A stretch of 64,000 bases of DNA, from NCBI GenBank assembly GCA_051861545.1, contig JBIMKP010000020.1, forward strand, positions 1 through 64,000, given 5' to 3'. Below the pieces are notes generated by a model. That model saw only the letters and a list, made by a program, of their open reading frames with translations, ran no database searches and was not told where the DNA came from. This document shows positions 16,602 through 26,078 of this stretch, piece after piece. This DNA is from CAISCU01 sp051861545 (GTDB lineage: Bacteria; Bacteroidota; Bacteroidia; UKL13-3). The position numbers and the translations under genes were made by a program. Position 1 is the first letter of the stretch; every line of letters starts with the position of its first letter.

Positions 16602-18929
16602 TTAAAAAGGGTAACCGACTCCGAAGTTAAAGATGGATTCATCCCATAACAATCCAAGGTCGTTATAAGTTTTTAATACAAATCTTTCATTTTCAATTTT
16701 TCTTGGGTCAAAAACAGGAATTGCCCAATCAACACGGAATACTAAAAAGTCTAAATTTAATCGAAGTCCTACACCAGTGCCGGCAGCCAATTGTCTATAA
16801 AATGATTCAAGTTGAAAAGCAGCGCCTTCACGTCCATCATCTTTTATTCTCCAAATATTTCCAGCATCTGCAAAAACAGCTCCTTCAAAATACCTATTAA
16901 ATAAATTAAATCTTAATTCAACATTGGCTTCTATTTTAACATCGCCACTTCTATCTAATTGTCCTGCTACATTGTAAGAACCTGGTCCCAGCGACCTAGG
17001 TAAAAAAGCCCTGATACTGTTAGCACCTCCATTAAAAAAACGTTTATCGAAAGGCACAAAATCTGGTGAATTCCAAAATGGTAAAGCCAATCCTCCAGCC
17101 AATCTGAATACAATTCTATTGTTTACATCTAAAAAATGATTGTACCTAAAATCTGCATAAGATTTGATATAATTAAAGAACCGTACATTATAAATTGTAT
17201 AATAACCACTATCGTTTTCTTCTTTGTTTAATGCTTTGAAAATTAAACGAGGTATAATTCCTGCAATCTCAATAGCATCCCACCTAAAATAGATATAGTT
17301 CTTTATTTTTTTGTTTCCTTGATTCGAATACAAGAATCCAAATCTACTATTTGTAATTAAGTTATTTGCGAAAATGCTTTGTAGATAGGGGTCATTTTTA
17401 CTCTGAATTTCAAGCTCATCATTAGCGAAATTTGTTTTAATAAAACTTATTTCTGCTGGTGCAAAATTATAAGTGATTTGCCTTTTAGAAAACTGATAAT
17501 TTAATCCGACAGTAAATACATTTCTTAGCCAACTGACATTTTGTTCGTAAATTACAGATGATGCAATAATTGTTTTATTTACAGTGCTAGAGAATGAATT
17601 ATTTAGCCATGTTAAACCAATTAATCTGGGAATAATTAAATTGGCACTTAAGCTCGATTCAAAACTATTAAAGAAAGGTTTGTTGGGAATTGTAGGTCCT
17701 CTTTGAGCTTCTAATGAAATTCGATACCTAATTTGGAGTATTTCGGCACCATTAAAAATATTATTGATATTGGTGGTTGCCATAGTAGCAAACCCATAAT
17801 TTCTAAAAGTTGAACCTGTTACTAAATTGGCTTGGTCGGTTGTAATTATTTGTGGTTCAAAAGAGATGTCGAATTTTTTTGCTGGAATTAACCTAATATT
17901 ATAATTAAGCTTGTTTGAATCTGCTTTAAGGCTGCTGATATTAGCCGAAATATTAACTGAACGAAACAATTGCAAATCGTTAAAACGTTGAAAAGTTCTA
18001 TTCGAACGTCTTTGACTAAACAAACTTCCAGGCCTTACAGAAATTAAGGGTGCAAAAATTTTAGGATTGAGTTTATATCCATTACTAATAAAGTTATAAT
18101 TCTCAAATTTTAAGGTGTCTTTTGATTTTAAACTATCATTTAATCCAGGTAAATCAATTTCTATATTGATATCTTTTATTGAAAAGATTTCATGTTGTTT
18201 GAAGTTTTCTGGGTTTTTAATGTTTAGCCCAATAAAACTTCGATAACCTGATTCCCAGGCTGTATCAAAATCAAATTCAATAGCTTCTTTTGTAAATGAA
18301 TAATAGCCATTACTGCGCAGAAGTTCTGTAATTCGATTTTGTTCATTGAAAAGGTTTTCAAGTTTTAATGGATTTCCTTCTCTTAAATAGGAATCATCGC
18401 TGTTTGCGCTAACTATCGAATCTATTTTTTTATCTGAAATATGATTTCTAATACTGTAGAGAATATAAGGTTTACCTAAAGAAACATCAAAAGTGAGTTT
18501 TGCTTTGTGTTTTTTGCCAGAAATAGAATATTTTATTTCAGGATAATAAAAACCTTGAGTTTTTAAAAACGACTTCATACTTTTAACACCAGCCTCGATG
18601 TAAGTGCTATCCAAAATAACAGGTGGCTCACCGAGATTATACCTCAGGAAACGCCTGAATTTATTGTCGTTTTTGCCAATTCCAAGAAAATATAAACGTA
18701 AACGTAATCTATAAAAACCAAGCAATTTTTTGTTTGGAATTTGCTTTAGTTGTGACTCTAAATCAGAAGTATAAAAACGTGCAACTTCAGATTCCTTGAT
18801 TTTGATATTGTTTTTATATAAAAAGGTACCATCATTACGCGCTTGTTTAGCTATATTGCATGCACCGCTAAAGCCAACTATTAAAGCCAGCAAAAGTATT
18901 TTTCCTATGTTATTAAAGTCTGATATCAA
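16602..18929 (-). CDS. TamL-like BamA/TamA-family outer-membrane lipoprotein
   Basis: A 775-residue protein with a lipoprotein signal (VGFSGAC, Cys24), POTRA-like domains (about 60-340) and a C-terminal Omp85 barrel ending NFGVGYPF, with the VRG/AFLP-type loop at NSIRAFLPRSLGPGSY. TamA homologues with a lipid anchor are typical of Bacteroidota (TamL), where they cooperate with TamB in outer-membrane assembly. No tamB gene is adjacent. The only usable start in frame is a TTG at 18929. Its 5' end overlaps the divergent SpoU gene by 23 bases. It probably leads an operon with sbtA and sbtB. Confidence 0.88.
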   Translation of the reverse strand: MISDFNNIGKILLLALIVGFSGACNIAKQARNDGTFLYKNNIKIKESEVARFYTSDLESQLKQIPNKKLLGFYRLRLRLYFLGIGKNDNKFRRFLRYNLGEPPVILDSTYIEAGVKSMKSFLKTQGFYYPEIKYSISGKKHKAKLTFDVSLGKPYILYSIRNHISDKKIDSIVSANSDDSYLREGNPLKLENLFNEQNRITELLRSNGYYSFTKEAIEFDFDTAWESGYRSFIGLNIKNPENFKQHEIFSIKDINIEIDLPGLNDSLKSKDTLKFENYNFISNGYKLNPKIFAPLISVRPGSLFSQRRSNRTFQRFNDLQLFRSVNISANISSLKADSNKLNYNIRLIPAKKFDISFEPQIITTDQANLVTGSTFRNYGFATMATTNINNIFNGAEILQIRYRISLEAQRGPTIPNKPFFNSFESSLSANLIIPRLIGLTWLNNSFSSTVNKTIIASSVIYEQNVSWLRNVFTVGLNYQFSKRQITYNFAPAEISFIKTNFANDELEIQSKNDPYLQSIFANNLITNSRFGFLYSNQGNKKIKNYIYFRWDAIEIAGIIPRLIFKALNKEENDSGYYTIYNVRFFNYIKSYADFRYNHFLDVNNRIVFRLAGGLALPFWNSPDFVPFDKRFFNGGANSIRAFLPRSLGPGSYNVAGQLDRSGDVKIEANVELRFNLFNRYFEGAVFADAGNIWRIKDDGREGAAFQLESFYRQLAAGTGVGLRLNLDFLVFRVDWAIPVFDPRKIENERFVLKTYNDLGLLWDESIFNFGVGYPF

Positions 18930-19653
18930 GTTAATAAAGTCGTTGAAAGATAAGAAAGCAAGGACTGAACACCAAGTTTTCGTTTCCGAAGGTAAGAAGC
19001 TAACGGGAGATTTGTTAATTTCAGGATTGAATTTAAAACAAATGTATTGTTATTCAGATGTAATTTCTGAAAAAGAATTCGCAGAAGTACCTTCATCTAA
19101 AATACAGATTGTTAGTGGGAAAGAAATGGAACTAATCAGCAATTTAAAAAGCCCTAGAGAGGTTTTAGCTTTGTTTGAAATTCCCAAAACACCAATCAAA
19201 GATTTGTTGAAAAATCGATTAATAATTGCTTTAGATACCATTCAAGATCCAGGAAACTTAGGAACTATTATAAGAATTGCCGATTGGTATGGCATTAAAG
19301 ATATACTTTGTACAGAATCAACAGCCGATTGTTTTAATAATAAAGTTATACAATCGAGTATGGGTTCAATTGGCAGGGTTAGGGTTCATTATGGTGATTT
19401 AAAAAAGTGGTTTGAGGAATTAAACATTCCAGTATTTGCAGCTGATATGATTGGAATTCCAGTAAATGAAGTTGTGAATAATACTACCTCAATTTTATTA
19501 ATTGGAAATGAAGGAAGTGGAATAAGTGATGATTTGAAAGAGTTTATAAGTCAAACAATTACAATTCCCCGAATTGGTGAAGCTGAAAGTTTAAATGCTG
19601 CTGTTGCATGTGGGATTTTAATTCATCAACTTAGCCAAAATAAACTGCCATAA
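18907..19653 (+). CDS. SpoU/TrmH family RNA 2'-O-methyltransferase
   Basis: A 248-residue SPOUT methyltransferase. The N-terminal substrate-binding domain (KSLKDKKARTEHQVFVSEGKK) precedes the knotted catalytic domain with the three SpoU motifs: ALDTIQDPGNLGTIIRIADW, LLIGNEGSGI and TIPRIGEAESLNAAVACGI. It probably methylates a ribose in 23S rRNA; the exact site cannot be read from sequence. The open frame extends upstream to 18796, but the homologous part begins at MLLKSDIKLIKSL, so I place the start at 18907. The 5' ends of this gene and tamL overlap head to head. Confidence 0.93.
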   Translation: MLLKSDIKLIKSLKDKKARTEHQVFVSEGKKLTGDLLISGLNLKQMYCYSDVISEKEFAEVPSSKIQIVSGKEMELISNLKSPREVLALFEIPKTPIKDLLKNRLIIALDTIQDPGNLGTIIRIADWYGIKDILCTESTADCFNNKVIQSSMGSIGRVRVHYGDLKKWFEELNIPVFAADMIGIPVNEVVNNTTSILLIGNEGSGISDDLKEFISQTITIPRIGEAESLNAAVACGILIHQLSQNKLP

Positions 19654-19670
19654 TTGACAAATTAAAATGC

Positions 19671-19686
19671 TGGCACGTGAATTGAA
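19671..19686 (+). promoter_or_regulatory. Sigma-54-like promoter element upstream of lon
   Basis: TGGCACG-TGAA-TTGAA lies 40 bases before the lon start codon. It matches the sigma-54 -24/-12 consensus TGGCACG-N4-TTGCA with correct spacing and one mismatch (A for C after TTG). No housekeeping TTTG/TAnnTTTG pair is obvious here. The match could be chance, and whether the organism has RpoN is unknown. Confidence 0.35.
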
Positions 19687-19725
19687 TAAAATGTATGCTC
19701 TTCGGAGTAGAAATATTAAGAAATT

Positions 19726-22212
19726 ATGAAAAAAGGTCCTGATAATCTGTTATTGAGCAATCTTATAAATGATGAATCTGATTCTGCTGATTTTATATCT
19801 TTATTAAGTCAAGAAGAAGAGGAAGCCTTAGACAAGGAAAATGTTCCTGAAATTCTGCCAATTTTACCGCTAAGAAATACTGTATTGTTTCCAGGTGTTG
19901 TAATTCCAATTACTGTTGGTAGAGATCGCTCCATTCAACTTTTAAAGGATGTAAATAAAACGGGTCCTAAAATGGTTGGTGTGGTTACTCAACTTAGTTC
20001 AGAAACTGAAGATCCTGAAATGAAGGATATTTATGTTTATGGAACTATGGCTACAATTGTTAGAATGATTAAAATGCCTGATGGAAGCACAATGGCTGTT
20101 ATTCAGGGTAAAAGAAGGTTTAAATTATTAAAACAAATTTCAAATTCACCTTATTTAACTTGTGAAGTTGAGGCTTTAGAAGAATTAGATTATAATGGCG
20201 ATGATGAATCAATGGCTATTGTAGAATCTATTAAAGAAATATCTCAAAAAATTGTGTCAATGTCGCCGCATATTCCTAGTGAGGCTGGTATTGCTATTAG
20301 AAATATTAAAACCCCAAGTTATTTAGTAAATTTTGTTGCTTCAAACTTAAATGCTGAGGTTTCAGTTAAACAACAAATTCTTGAACTATTAGATTTCAAA
20401 TCGCGTGCATCAAGAGTTCTTGAGGCATTAAATAAAGATTTTCAATTTACAGAATTAAAAGCGCAGATTGAAAGTAAGGTTCGTGGAGATTTAGATAAAC
20501 AACAGAGAGATTTCTTTTTACAACAACAAATTAAGGCTATTCAAGAAGAATTAGGAGGTGATTCTCCTGAAAGAGAAATTGAAAACTTAACGAAAGCTTC
20601 TCATGAGAAGAAATGGGCTATTCATGTAAAAGAAGCTTTTCAAAAAGAGATTGAAAAATTAAGGAGAATCAATCCAATGGCTCCTGATTATAGTATCCAA
20701 ATTAACTACTTACAATTGCTTTTAGATCTTCCTTGGGATGATATTTCAAAAGATAATTTTGATTTAAAAAGAGCTCAAAAAATACTAGATGAAGACCATT
20801 TCGGTTTAGAAAAAGTAAAACAAAGAATTCTAGAATATTTGGCTGTTATCAAACTAAAAAATGATTTAAAAAGCCCGATTCTTTGCTTATACGGCCCTCC
20901 AGGAGTTGGTAAAACATCTTTAGGAAAATCGATTGCAAAAGCACTTGGACGTAAGTATGCAAGGGTTGCTTTAGGTGGATTACATGATGAAAGCGAAATT
21001 CGTGGACACCGCAGAACTTATATTGGAGCAATGCCTGGAAGAATCATTCAAAATCTTAAAAAAGTAAAATCTGGAAATCCAGTTTTTGTTTTAGATGAAA
21101 TAGATAAACTTGGAAACAGCTTTAGAGGCGACCCATCAAGTGCTTTATTGGAGGTTTTAGACCCAGAGCAAAATGGTAGTTTTTATGATAATTATGTTGA
21201 AATAGAATATGATTTATCTAAAGTAATGTTTATTGCAACTGCAAATTCATTAGATACCATTCAACCAGCTTTATTAGACAGGATGGAAATCATTGAAATT
21301 AATGGTTATACAATTGAAGAGAAAATACAAATTGCCATTAAATATTTAATTCCTCGTCAGAAAAAGAACCATGGTTTAGGAGCTAAAGATTTTGATATTC
21401 CTGCTGATGTTTTAGAAAAAATTGTTGAATCGTATACCAGAGAAAGTGGTGTTCGTGGTTTAGAAAAACAAATTGCTTCAATTGCTCGACATTTTGCTAA
21501 AGAAAAAGTGATGGAGAATAAGTATGATAAAAAACTTACTTTAGAAAAAGTTCATCAAATTCTTGGCGCCGAAAGAATAGAAAAAGAAATTTATCAAGGA
21601 AATGATGTAGCTGGTGTTGTAACAGGATTGGCTTGGACTAGTGTAGGAGGGGAGATTCTTTTTGTTGAAAGTAGATTAACTCCAGGAAAAGGAAAACTTA
21701 CTTTAACAGGCCATTTGGGTGAGGTAATGAAAGAGTCTGCAATTACTGCATTAACATTTTTGAAATCACATTGTGCTTATTTACAAATCAATCCTGAAGT
21801 TTTTGATCAATTTGATTTGCATATTCACGTTCCAGCAGGTGCTGTTCCAAAAGATGGTCCTTCTGCTGGTATTACCATGTTAACTTCGTTGGCATCGGTT
21901 TTCACACAAAGAAAGATTTTACCTAATTTGGCTATGACTGGCGAAATTACTTTAAGAGGAAAAGTATTGCCAATTGGAGGTGTTAAAGAAAAAATTCTTG
22001 CTGCAAAAAGAGCTGGAATCACAGATATAATTTTGTGTGAAGCAAACAGAAAAGACATTGATGATATAAAAGCTGACTATTTAAAAGATTTAAAATTCCA
22101 TTATGTTAAAAACATGCTGGAAGTATTAGATGTGGCTTTATTAGATGAATTGGTTCCAAATCCAGTTGAGTTTAGGAACAATAAAGAAGCTAAGAAAAAG
22201 TCGAAATCTTAG
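19726..22212 (+). CDS. lon: ATP-dependent protease Lon
   Basis: An 828-residue LonA protease. The N-terminal substrate-recognition domain begins at LPILPLRNTVLFPGVVIPI. The AAA+ module has Walker A GPPGVGKT (390-397) and Walker B VFVLDEIDK. The protease domain carries the Ser-Lys dyad S713 (KDGPSAG) and K756 (GGVKEKI). It degrades misfolded and short-lived regulatory proteins in the cytoplasm. Length and domain order are normal. Its stop codon directly abuts the stop of the convergent MFS gene, with no terminator between them. Confidence 0.97.
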   Translation: MKKGPDNLLLSNLINDESDSADFISLLSQEEEEALDKENVPEILPILPLRNTVLFPGVVIPITVGRDRSIQLLKDVNKTGPKMVGVVTQLSSETEDPEMKDIYVYGTMATIVRMIKMPDGSTMAVIQGKRRFKLLKQISNSPYLTCEVEALEELDYNGDDESMAIVESIKEISQKIVSMSPHIPSEAGIAIRNIKTPSYLVNFVASNLNAEVSVKQQILELLDFKSRASRVLEALNKDFQFTELKAQIESKVRGDLDKQQRDFFLQQQIKAIQEELGGDSPEREIENLTKASHEKKWAIHVKEAFQKEIEKLRRINPMAPDYSIQINYLQLLLDLPWDDISKDNFDLKRAQKILDEDHFGLEKVKQRILEYLAVIKLKNDLKSPILCLYGPPGVGKTSLGKSIAKALGRKYARVALGGLHDESEIRGHRRTYIGAMPGRIIQNLKKVKSGNPVFVLDEIDKLGNSFRGDPSSALLEVLDPEQNGSFYDNYVEIEYDLSKVMFIATANSLDTIQPALLDRMEIIEINGYTIEEKIQIAIKYLIPRQKKNHGLGAKDFDIPADVLEKIVESYTRESGVRGLEKQIASIARHFAKEKVMENKYDKKLTLEKVHQILGAERIEKEIYQGNDVAGVVTGLAWTSVGGEILFVESRLTPGKGKLTLTGHLGEVMKESAITALTFLKSHCAYLQINPEVFDQFDLHIHVPAGAVPKDGPSAGITMLTSLASVFTQRKILPNLAMTGEITLRGKVLPIGGVKEKILAAKRAGITDIILCEANRKDIDDIKADYLKDLKFHYVKNMLEVLDVALLDELVPNPVEFRNNKEAKKKSKS

Positions 22213-23445
22213 TTATTCAAATTTCAAATTTTTAAGGGCTCTGGCTTTAACTTGGGTAAATCCAACGATAGCCAGAGTCATTATTCCTCCAAAAACTACT
22301 GAGGGCACAGTTCCCATTAGTTTTGCAGCCAAGCCGCTTTCAAAAGCACCAATTTCGTTACTTGAACCAATAAACATGGTATTCACAGCAGAAACTCTTC
22401 CTCGCATGTGATCTGGTGTTTGTAATTGTAAGATATTAGACCTGATAACAACACTAACACTATCAAAAGCACCACTTAAAAATAATAATATTATTGATAA
22501 AATAAAGCTTTCAGATAAACCAAAACCTATCATACAAATACCAAATCCTGCAACAGCAGCAATTAATATTTTACCTGGTTGAGGAATGCTTTTATTTATT
22601 GAAAGGAAACTCATTGTTATTACTGCTCCTAAAGATGGAGCTGCTCTTAATATACCTAAACCTTCTGGACCTACTTTTAATATTTCGTTGGCAAATACTG
22701 GCAATAGGGCCACTGCACCACCAAATAAAACCGAAAATAAATCTAATGATAGTGCTGAAAGAATAACTTTATTATTAAAAACAAAACTGATTCCTTCTTT
22801 AAGCCTTAAAGCTATTCCTTCAATTTGACCGCCACTTGGACTAAAATCTCCATGAACTCTTGTTAGGTTAAAGAATCCAATTAACATAAAACTTATAATC
22901 ACACCAAAACTTAAATCAATTCCACCAAAAGCATAAATCAAACCGCCAATTGCTGGTCCAACAACAGCCGCAAATTGCCAAACAGTAGAATTCAAAGTTC
23001 CGGCATTAACCAATAATTCTTTTGGAACTAATTTAGGAATAATAGAAAAGGAAGATGGTGCATAAAATCCACGAGCAATTCCACTAATGAAAATGAAAAC
23101 ATACATAAACAAAACTCTTGATTCATTTTGAATTTGAATAAAAGATGAATTGCTTAAAAATAGACCTAAACTGCTAATAATTAATCCAGTTAAACAAATT
23201 AAAAGTATTCTTTTTTTGTTTTTGATATCAGCTAAATGACCAGCATAAAGTGCAACAGAAAGAGCAGGAATTGCTTCAGCCAAGCCAATTAAACCAAGTG
23301 ATAATGGATTTTTGGTTAGTTCAAAAATCCTCCAACCAACCAAAACAGCTTGCATTTGAAAACCTAATATTAGAAATAACCTGGTTCCCAAAAATGCACG
23401 ATACGATTTTATTTTAAGTACAGTTCTTGCTGGATTTGAACTCAT
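22213..23445 (-). CDS. MFS transporter (EntS/MFS_3 type exporter)
   Basis: A 410-residue major facilitator protein with about twelve TM helices. The segments YAGHLADIKNKKRILLI (the loop 2-3 motif after TM2), SSFSIIPKLVPKELLVNAGTLNS, and GRVSAVNTMFIGSSNEIGAFESG near the C-terminal half are typical of the EntS-like MFS_3 group, which exports siderophores or drugs. Substrate cannot be assigned. It starts immediately after the ABC permease gene on the same strand, so it is probably cotranscribed with the ABC genes. Confidence 0.88.
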   Translation of the reverse strand: MSSNPARTVLKIKSYRAFLGTRLFLILGFQMQAVLVGWRIFELTKNPLSLGLIGLAEAIPALSVALYAGHLADIKNKKRILLICLTGLIISSLGLFLSNSSFIQIQNESRVLFMYVFIFISGIARGFYAPSSFSIIPKLVPKELLVNAGTLNSTVWQFAAVVGPAIGGLIYAFGGIDLSFGVIISFMLIGFFNLTRVHGDFSPSGGQIEGIALRLKEGISFVFNNKVILSALSLDLFSVLFGGAVALLPVFANEILKVGPEGLGILRAAPSLGAVITMSFLSINKSIPQPGKILIAAVAGFGICMIGFGLSESFILSIILLFLSGAFDSVSVVIRSNILQLQTPDHMRGRVSAVNTMFIGSSNEIGAFESGLAAKLMGTVPSVVFGGIMTLAIVGFTQVKARALKNLKFE

Positions 23446-24762
23446 TTAATTATTCATAAAAAGCCATTTCCAAATTTCTTTATAACTTGGTTTTTTGCCA
23501 AAGGTTAAAATCCCAATTCTATAAATTCTTCCTGCAAGCCAAACTGTAAAAATAAATCCTGAAATCATTGAAAGCATAGAAACTAAAATTTGCCAAACAG
23601 GAACACCAAAAGGTAATCTTACCATCATAACAACTGGCGAAGTAAATGGAATCATTGATAGCCAAACAGCAATTGTGCCATTTGGTGCATTTACAACTAC
23701 ACTTTGCGCTAAAACAAATGCAAGAATTAAAGGCATTGTCATGGGCAGCATAAATTGTTGTGTATCGGTTTCATTGTCTACAGCCGAGCCAATCGCCGCA
23801 AATAAGGAGCCATAAAATAAATAACCACTAATAAAGTAAAACAGAAACATAGATAATATTAATGTAAAATTATAGTTTCCTAAATCACTTAAAAAACCAC
23901 CAATTCCAGCTTCATTTGTGTTTTCTGGAATCTTAGCTCCTTGTGAAGCTGCAATTTCAGTTGGAGAAACATCCATTAAATTCATGATTGTACCTGAAAC
24001 TGGTCCACTTAAAACACTCACTAAAACAATCCAAAGAAGAAATTGAGTTAGACCAACCATTGCAATACCAACGATTTTACCCATCATCAATTGAAATGGT
24101 TTAACAGAAGAAATGATGACTTCAACAATGCGATTTGTTTTCTCCTCAATAACACCTCTCATTACTTGAATTCCATATAAAAATATAAATAGGTAAATTA
24201 GGAAAGCTCCAATAAAACCAATCATTGTAGTAACACCTGAATTACCTTTTTCAATTCCTTTTTCAGTATATTTAATGGTTTTTAAGTTTAATTTTTGACT
24301 ATTAATTTGAGATAAAATCTCTTTATCAATACCTTTTTCTGATAATTTTTTATTTTTAATTGTAGCTAAAAACTGAGATTCGATATAATCTAAGGTATTT
24401 AAACTTGGTTGTTCTTTTCCTAAAAATTCAAGTTCTTTAATTGAGTCTGAATTAGCTGGAATGAATATTATTCCATAGTTTTCATCGATTTCTAAAACTT
24501 TTTGAACTTCATTTTTATCGATATTTACATATTCAAAAGAAATGGTATTACTATTCTTTAATTGATTCGTAAAATTACCAGATTCATCAACTATTAGAAC
24601 TTTTTTTGTCGTATCAGAAATGTCTTTATTAAAGCTGAAGTAAAAAATAATTCCATAGAACAATACAATTAAAAGCGGCGATAATAGAGTCATCACCAAA
24701 AACGATTTCTTTTTTACCCTAGTAATGTATTCACGTTTAGTAACAAGCCAAATTTTTTTCAT
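23446..24762 (-). CDS. ABC-2 type transporter permease (NatB-like)
   Basis: A 438-residue permease of the ABC-2/NatB group. It has one N-terminal TM (SFLVMTLLSPLLIVLFYGIIFYF), a large extracytoplasmic domain of about 150 residues, and then five or six TM helices. The cytoplasmic motif EEKTNRIVEVIISSVKPFQLMMGKIVGI is characteristic. It pairs with the ATPase gene just upstream, one base away. NatAB systems export sodium or small toxic compounds, but the actual substrate here is unknown. Confidence 0.9.
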   Translation of the reverse strand: MKKIWLVTKREYITRVKKKSFLVMTLLSPLLIVLFYGIIFYFSFNKDISDTTKKVLIVDESGNFTNQLKNSNTISFEYVNIDKNEVQKVLEIDENYGIIFIPANSDSIKELEFLGKEQPSLNTLDYIESQFLATIKNKKLSEKGIDKEILSQINSQKLNLKTIKYTEKGIEKGNSGVTTMIGFIGAFLIYLFIFLYGIQVMRGVIEEKTNRIVEVIISSVKPFQLMMGKIVGIAMVGLTQFLLWIVLVSVLSGPVSGTIMNLMDVSPTEIAASQGAKIPENTNEAGIGGFLSDLGNYNFTLILSMFLFYFISGYLFYGSLFAAIGSAVDNETDTQQFMLPMTMPLILAFVLAQSVVVNAPNGTIAVWLSMIPFTSPVVMMVRLPFGVPVWQILVSMLSMISGFIFTVWLAGRIYRIGILTFGKKPSYKEIWKWLFMNN

Positions 24763-24763
24763 A

Positions 24764-25675
24764 TTATTTGTTTAAATTACTTGATTCAACTGCTTTTATA
24801 AAGATTTCTTCCATGCTTGGAAGTTTTTCAGAGAAACTTAAAATCTCCACATTTTGATTCATTATTGATTGAATAATTTGATTGTTATTTAAGTTTTGTT
24901 TGATTGAAATCAATGCGGATTTTTTCTTTTTAGATTCAAAATGTTCTATTGAAAAAGTATCATTTTCTATTAAATCAGCACCATCATAAATTACTTCATA
25001 AGTGTTTGATTTAAATTGATTTTTTATTTCTTCAACATCACCCTCAAGTACTTTTTCTGAGCGATTAATTAAAGCAATTTTATCACAAAGTAATTCAACT
25101 GAATCCATGCGATGAGTTGAGAAAATTATGGTACAACCTTTTTCTTTTAGAAGTAAAATCTCATCTACTAATAATTGAGCATTTATAGGGTCGAAACCCG
25201 AAAAAGGTTCATCTAAAATAATTAATTTGGGTTCGTGAAGAACAGTAGCAATGAACTGAATTTTTTGCTGCATTCCTTTAGAAAGCTCTTCAACTTTTTT
25301 ACCTAACCACGATTGAATTTCGAATTTATCGACCCAATATTTTAGCTTTATTCTGGCATCTTTTGGTGATAAACCTTTAAGTTCTGCAAAGTAAAGAAGT
25401 TGCTCAGCAACCTGCATTTTTTTGTAAAGGCCTCGTTCTTCTGGCAAATAACCCATTTCATAAATATGGTTGCTGTTCAAATTTTGTCCATTAAACAAAA
25501 TTGTTCCAGAATCGGCTTGGGTAATTTGAGTAAGAATTCTTATAAAACTCGTTTTTCCTGCGCCATTAGGACCTAGTAATCCATATATTTTCCCTTTGGG
25601 AATGTCTAAGCTTAGGTTTTTTAATGCAGTATGATTGCTATAAGTTTTTGTAACTTGATTTGCTTGAATAATCAT
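24764..25675 (-). CDS. ABC transporter ATP-binding protein (NatA-like)
   Basis: A 303-residue ATPase. Walker A is GPNGAGKT, the signature is ELSKGMQQK (a degenerate LSGGQ, common in this group), Walker B is LIILDEPFSGFDP, and the H-loop is FSTHRM. A C-terminal DUF4162-like extension (about 220-303) is typical of NatA/YhaQ-type exporters. It is the first gene of an ATPase-permease-MFS run on the minus strand and is preceded by 400 bases without genes. Confidence 0.93.
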   Translation of the reverse strand: MIIQANQVTKTYSNHTALKNLSLDIPKGKIYGLLGPNGAGKTSFIRILTQITQADSGTILFNGQNLNSNHIYEMGYLPEERGLYKKMQVAEQLLYFAELKGLSPKDARIKLKYWVDKFEIQSWLGKKVEELSKGMQQKIQFIATVLHEPKLIILDEPFSGFDPINAQLLVDEILLLKEKGCTIIFSTHRMDSVELLCDKIALINRSEKVLEGDVEEIKNQFKSNTYEVIYDGADLIENDTFSIEHFESKKKKSALISIKQNLNNNQIIQSIMNQNVEILSFSEKLPSMEEIFIKAVESSNLNK

Positions 25676-26078
25676 GATTGCAATAAAGTTAATTTTTATG
25701 ATTGATAATCTATTTTTTTATTAGAAGGTTTGGATTAGTGATAGGTAGATTTTTTTTAAGCTTGAATATTTAAACAAAGTAAATAAAATGGATAATTTAC
25801 ATGCCTTATAAGTATTACTTTAAAATTACTTCTTTAACTAAATTAGTTTTCAAAAAACAAAAACAGAAACAAATATATATTTGTTGAGATTATTGACTTG
25901 TGTAAAGAAACAATGCAAATTTTGAATCGTTTAAAATCTGGGTTATTTCTGACTATTTCAACAAGCTTTTTTAGTCTTTTGTGCCCATTTTTTTACTTTT
26001 ACTATTTTTAATAAAAAAAAATAATTAATATGCATATTCGATTAAAAATTAACATTTCAAAAACTACCAATTATAAGT
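25676..26078. other. AT-rich divergent intergenic region
   Basis: About 400 bases between the divergent ABC ATPase gene and the first beta-barrel gene. I see no open frame, RNA gene or terminator. One exact TAnnTTTG box (TATATTTG, 25876-25883) lacks a partner at the right spacing and is 196 bases from the downstream start. The region presumably holds both promoters. Confidence 0.6.
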
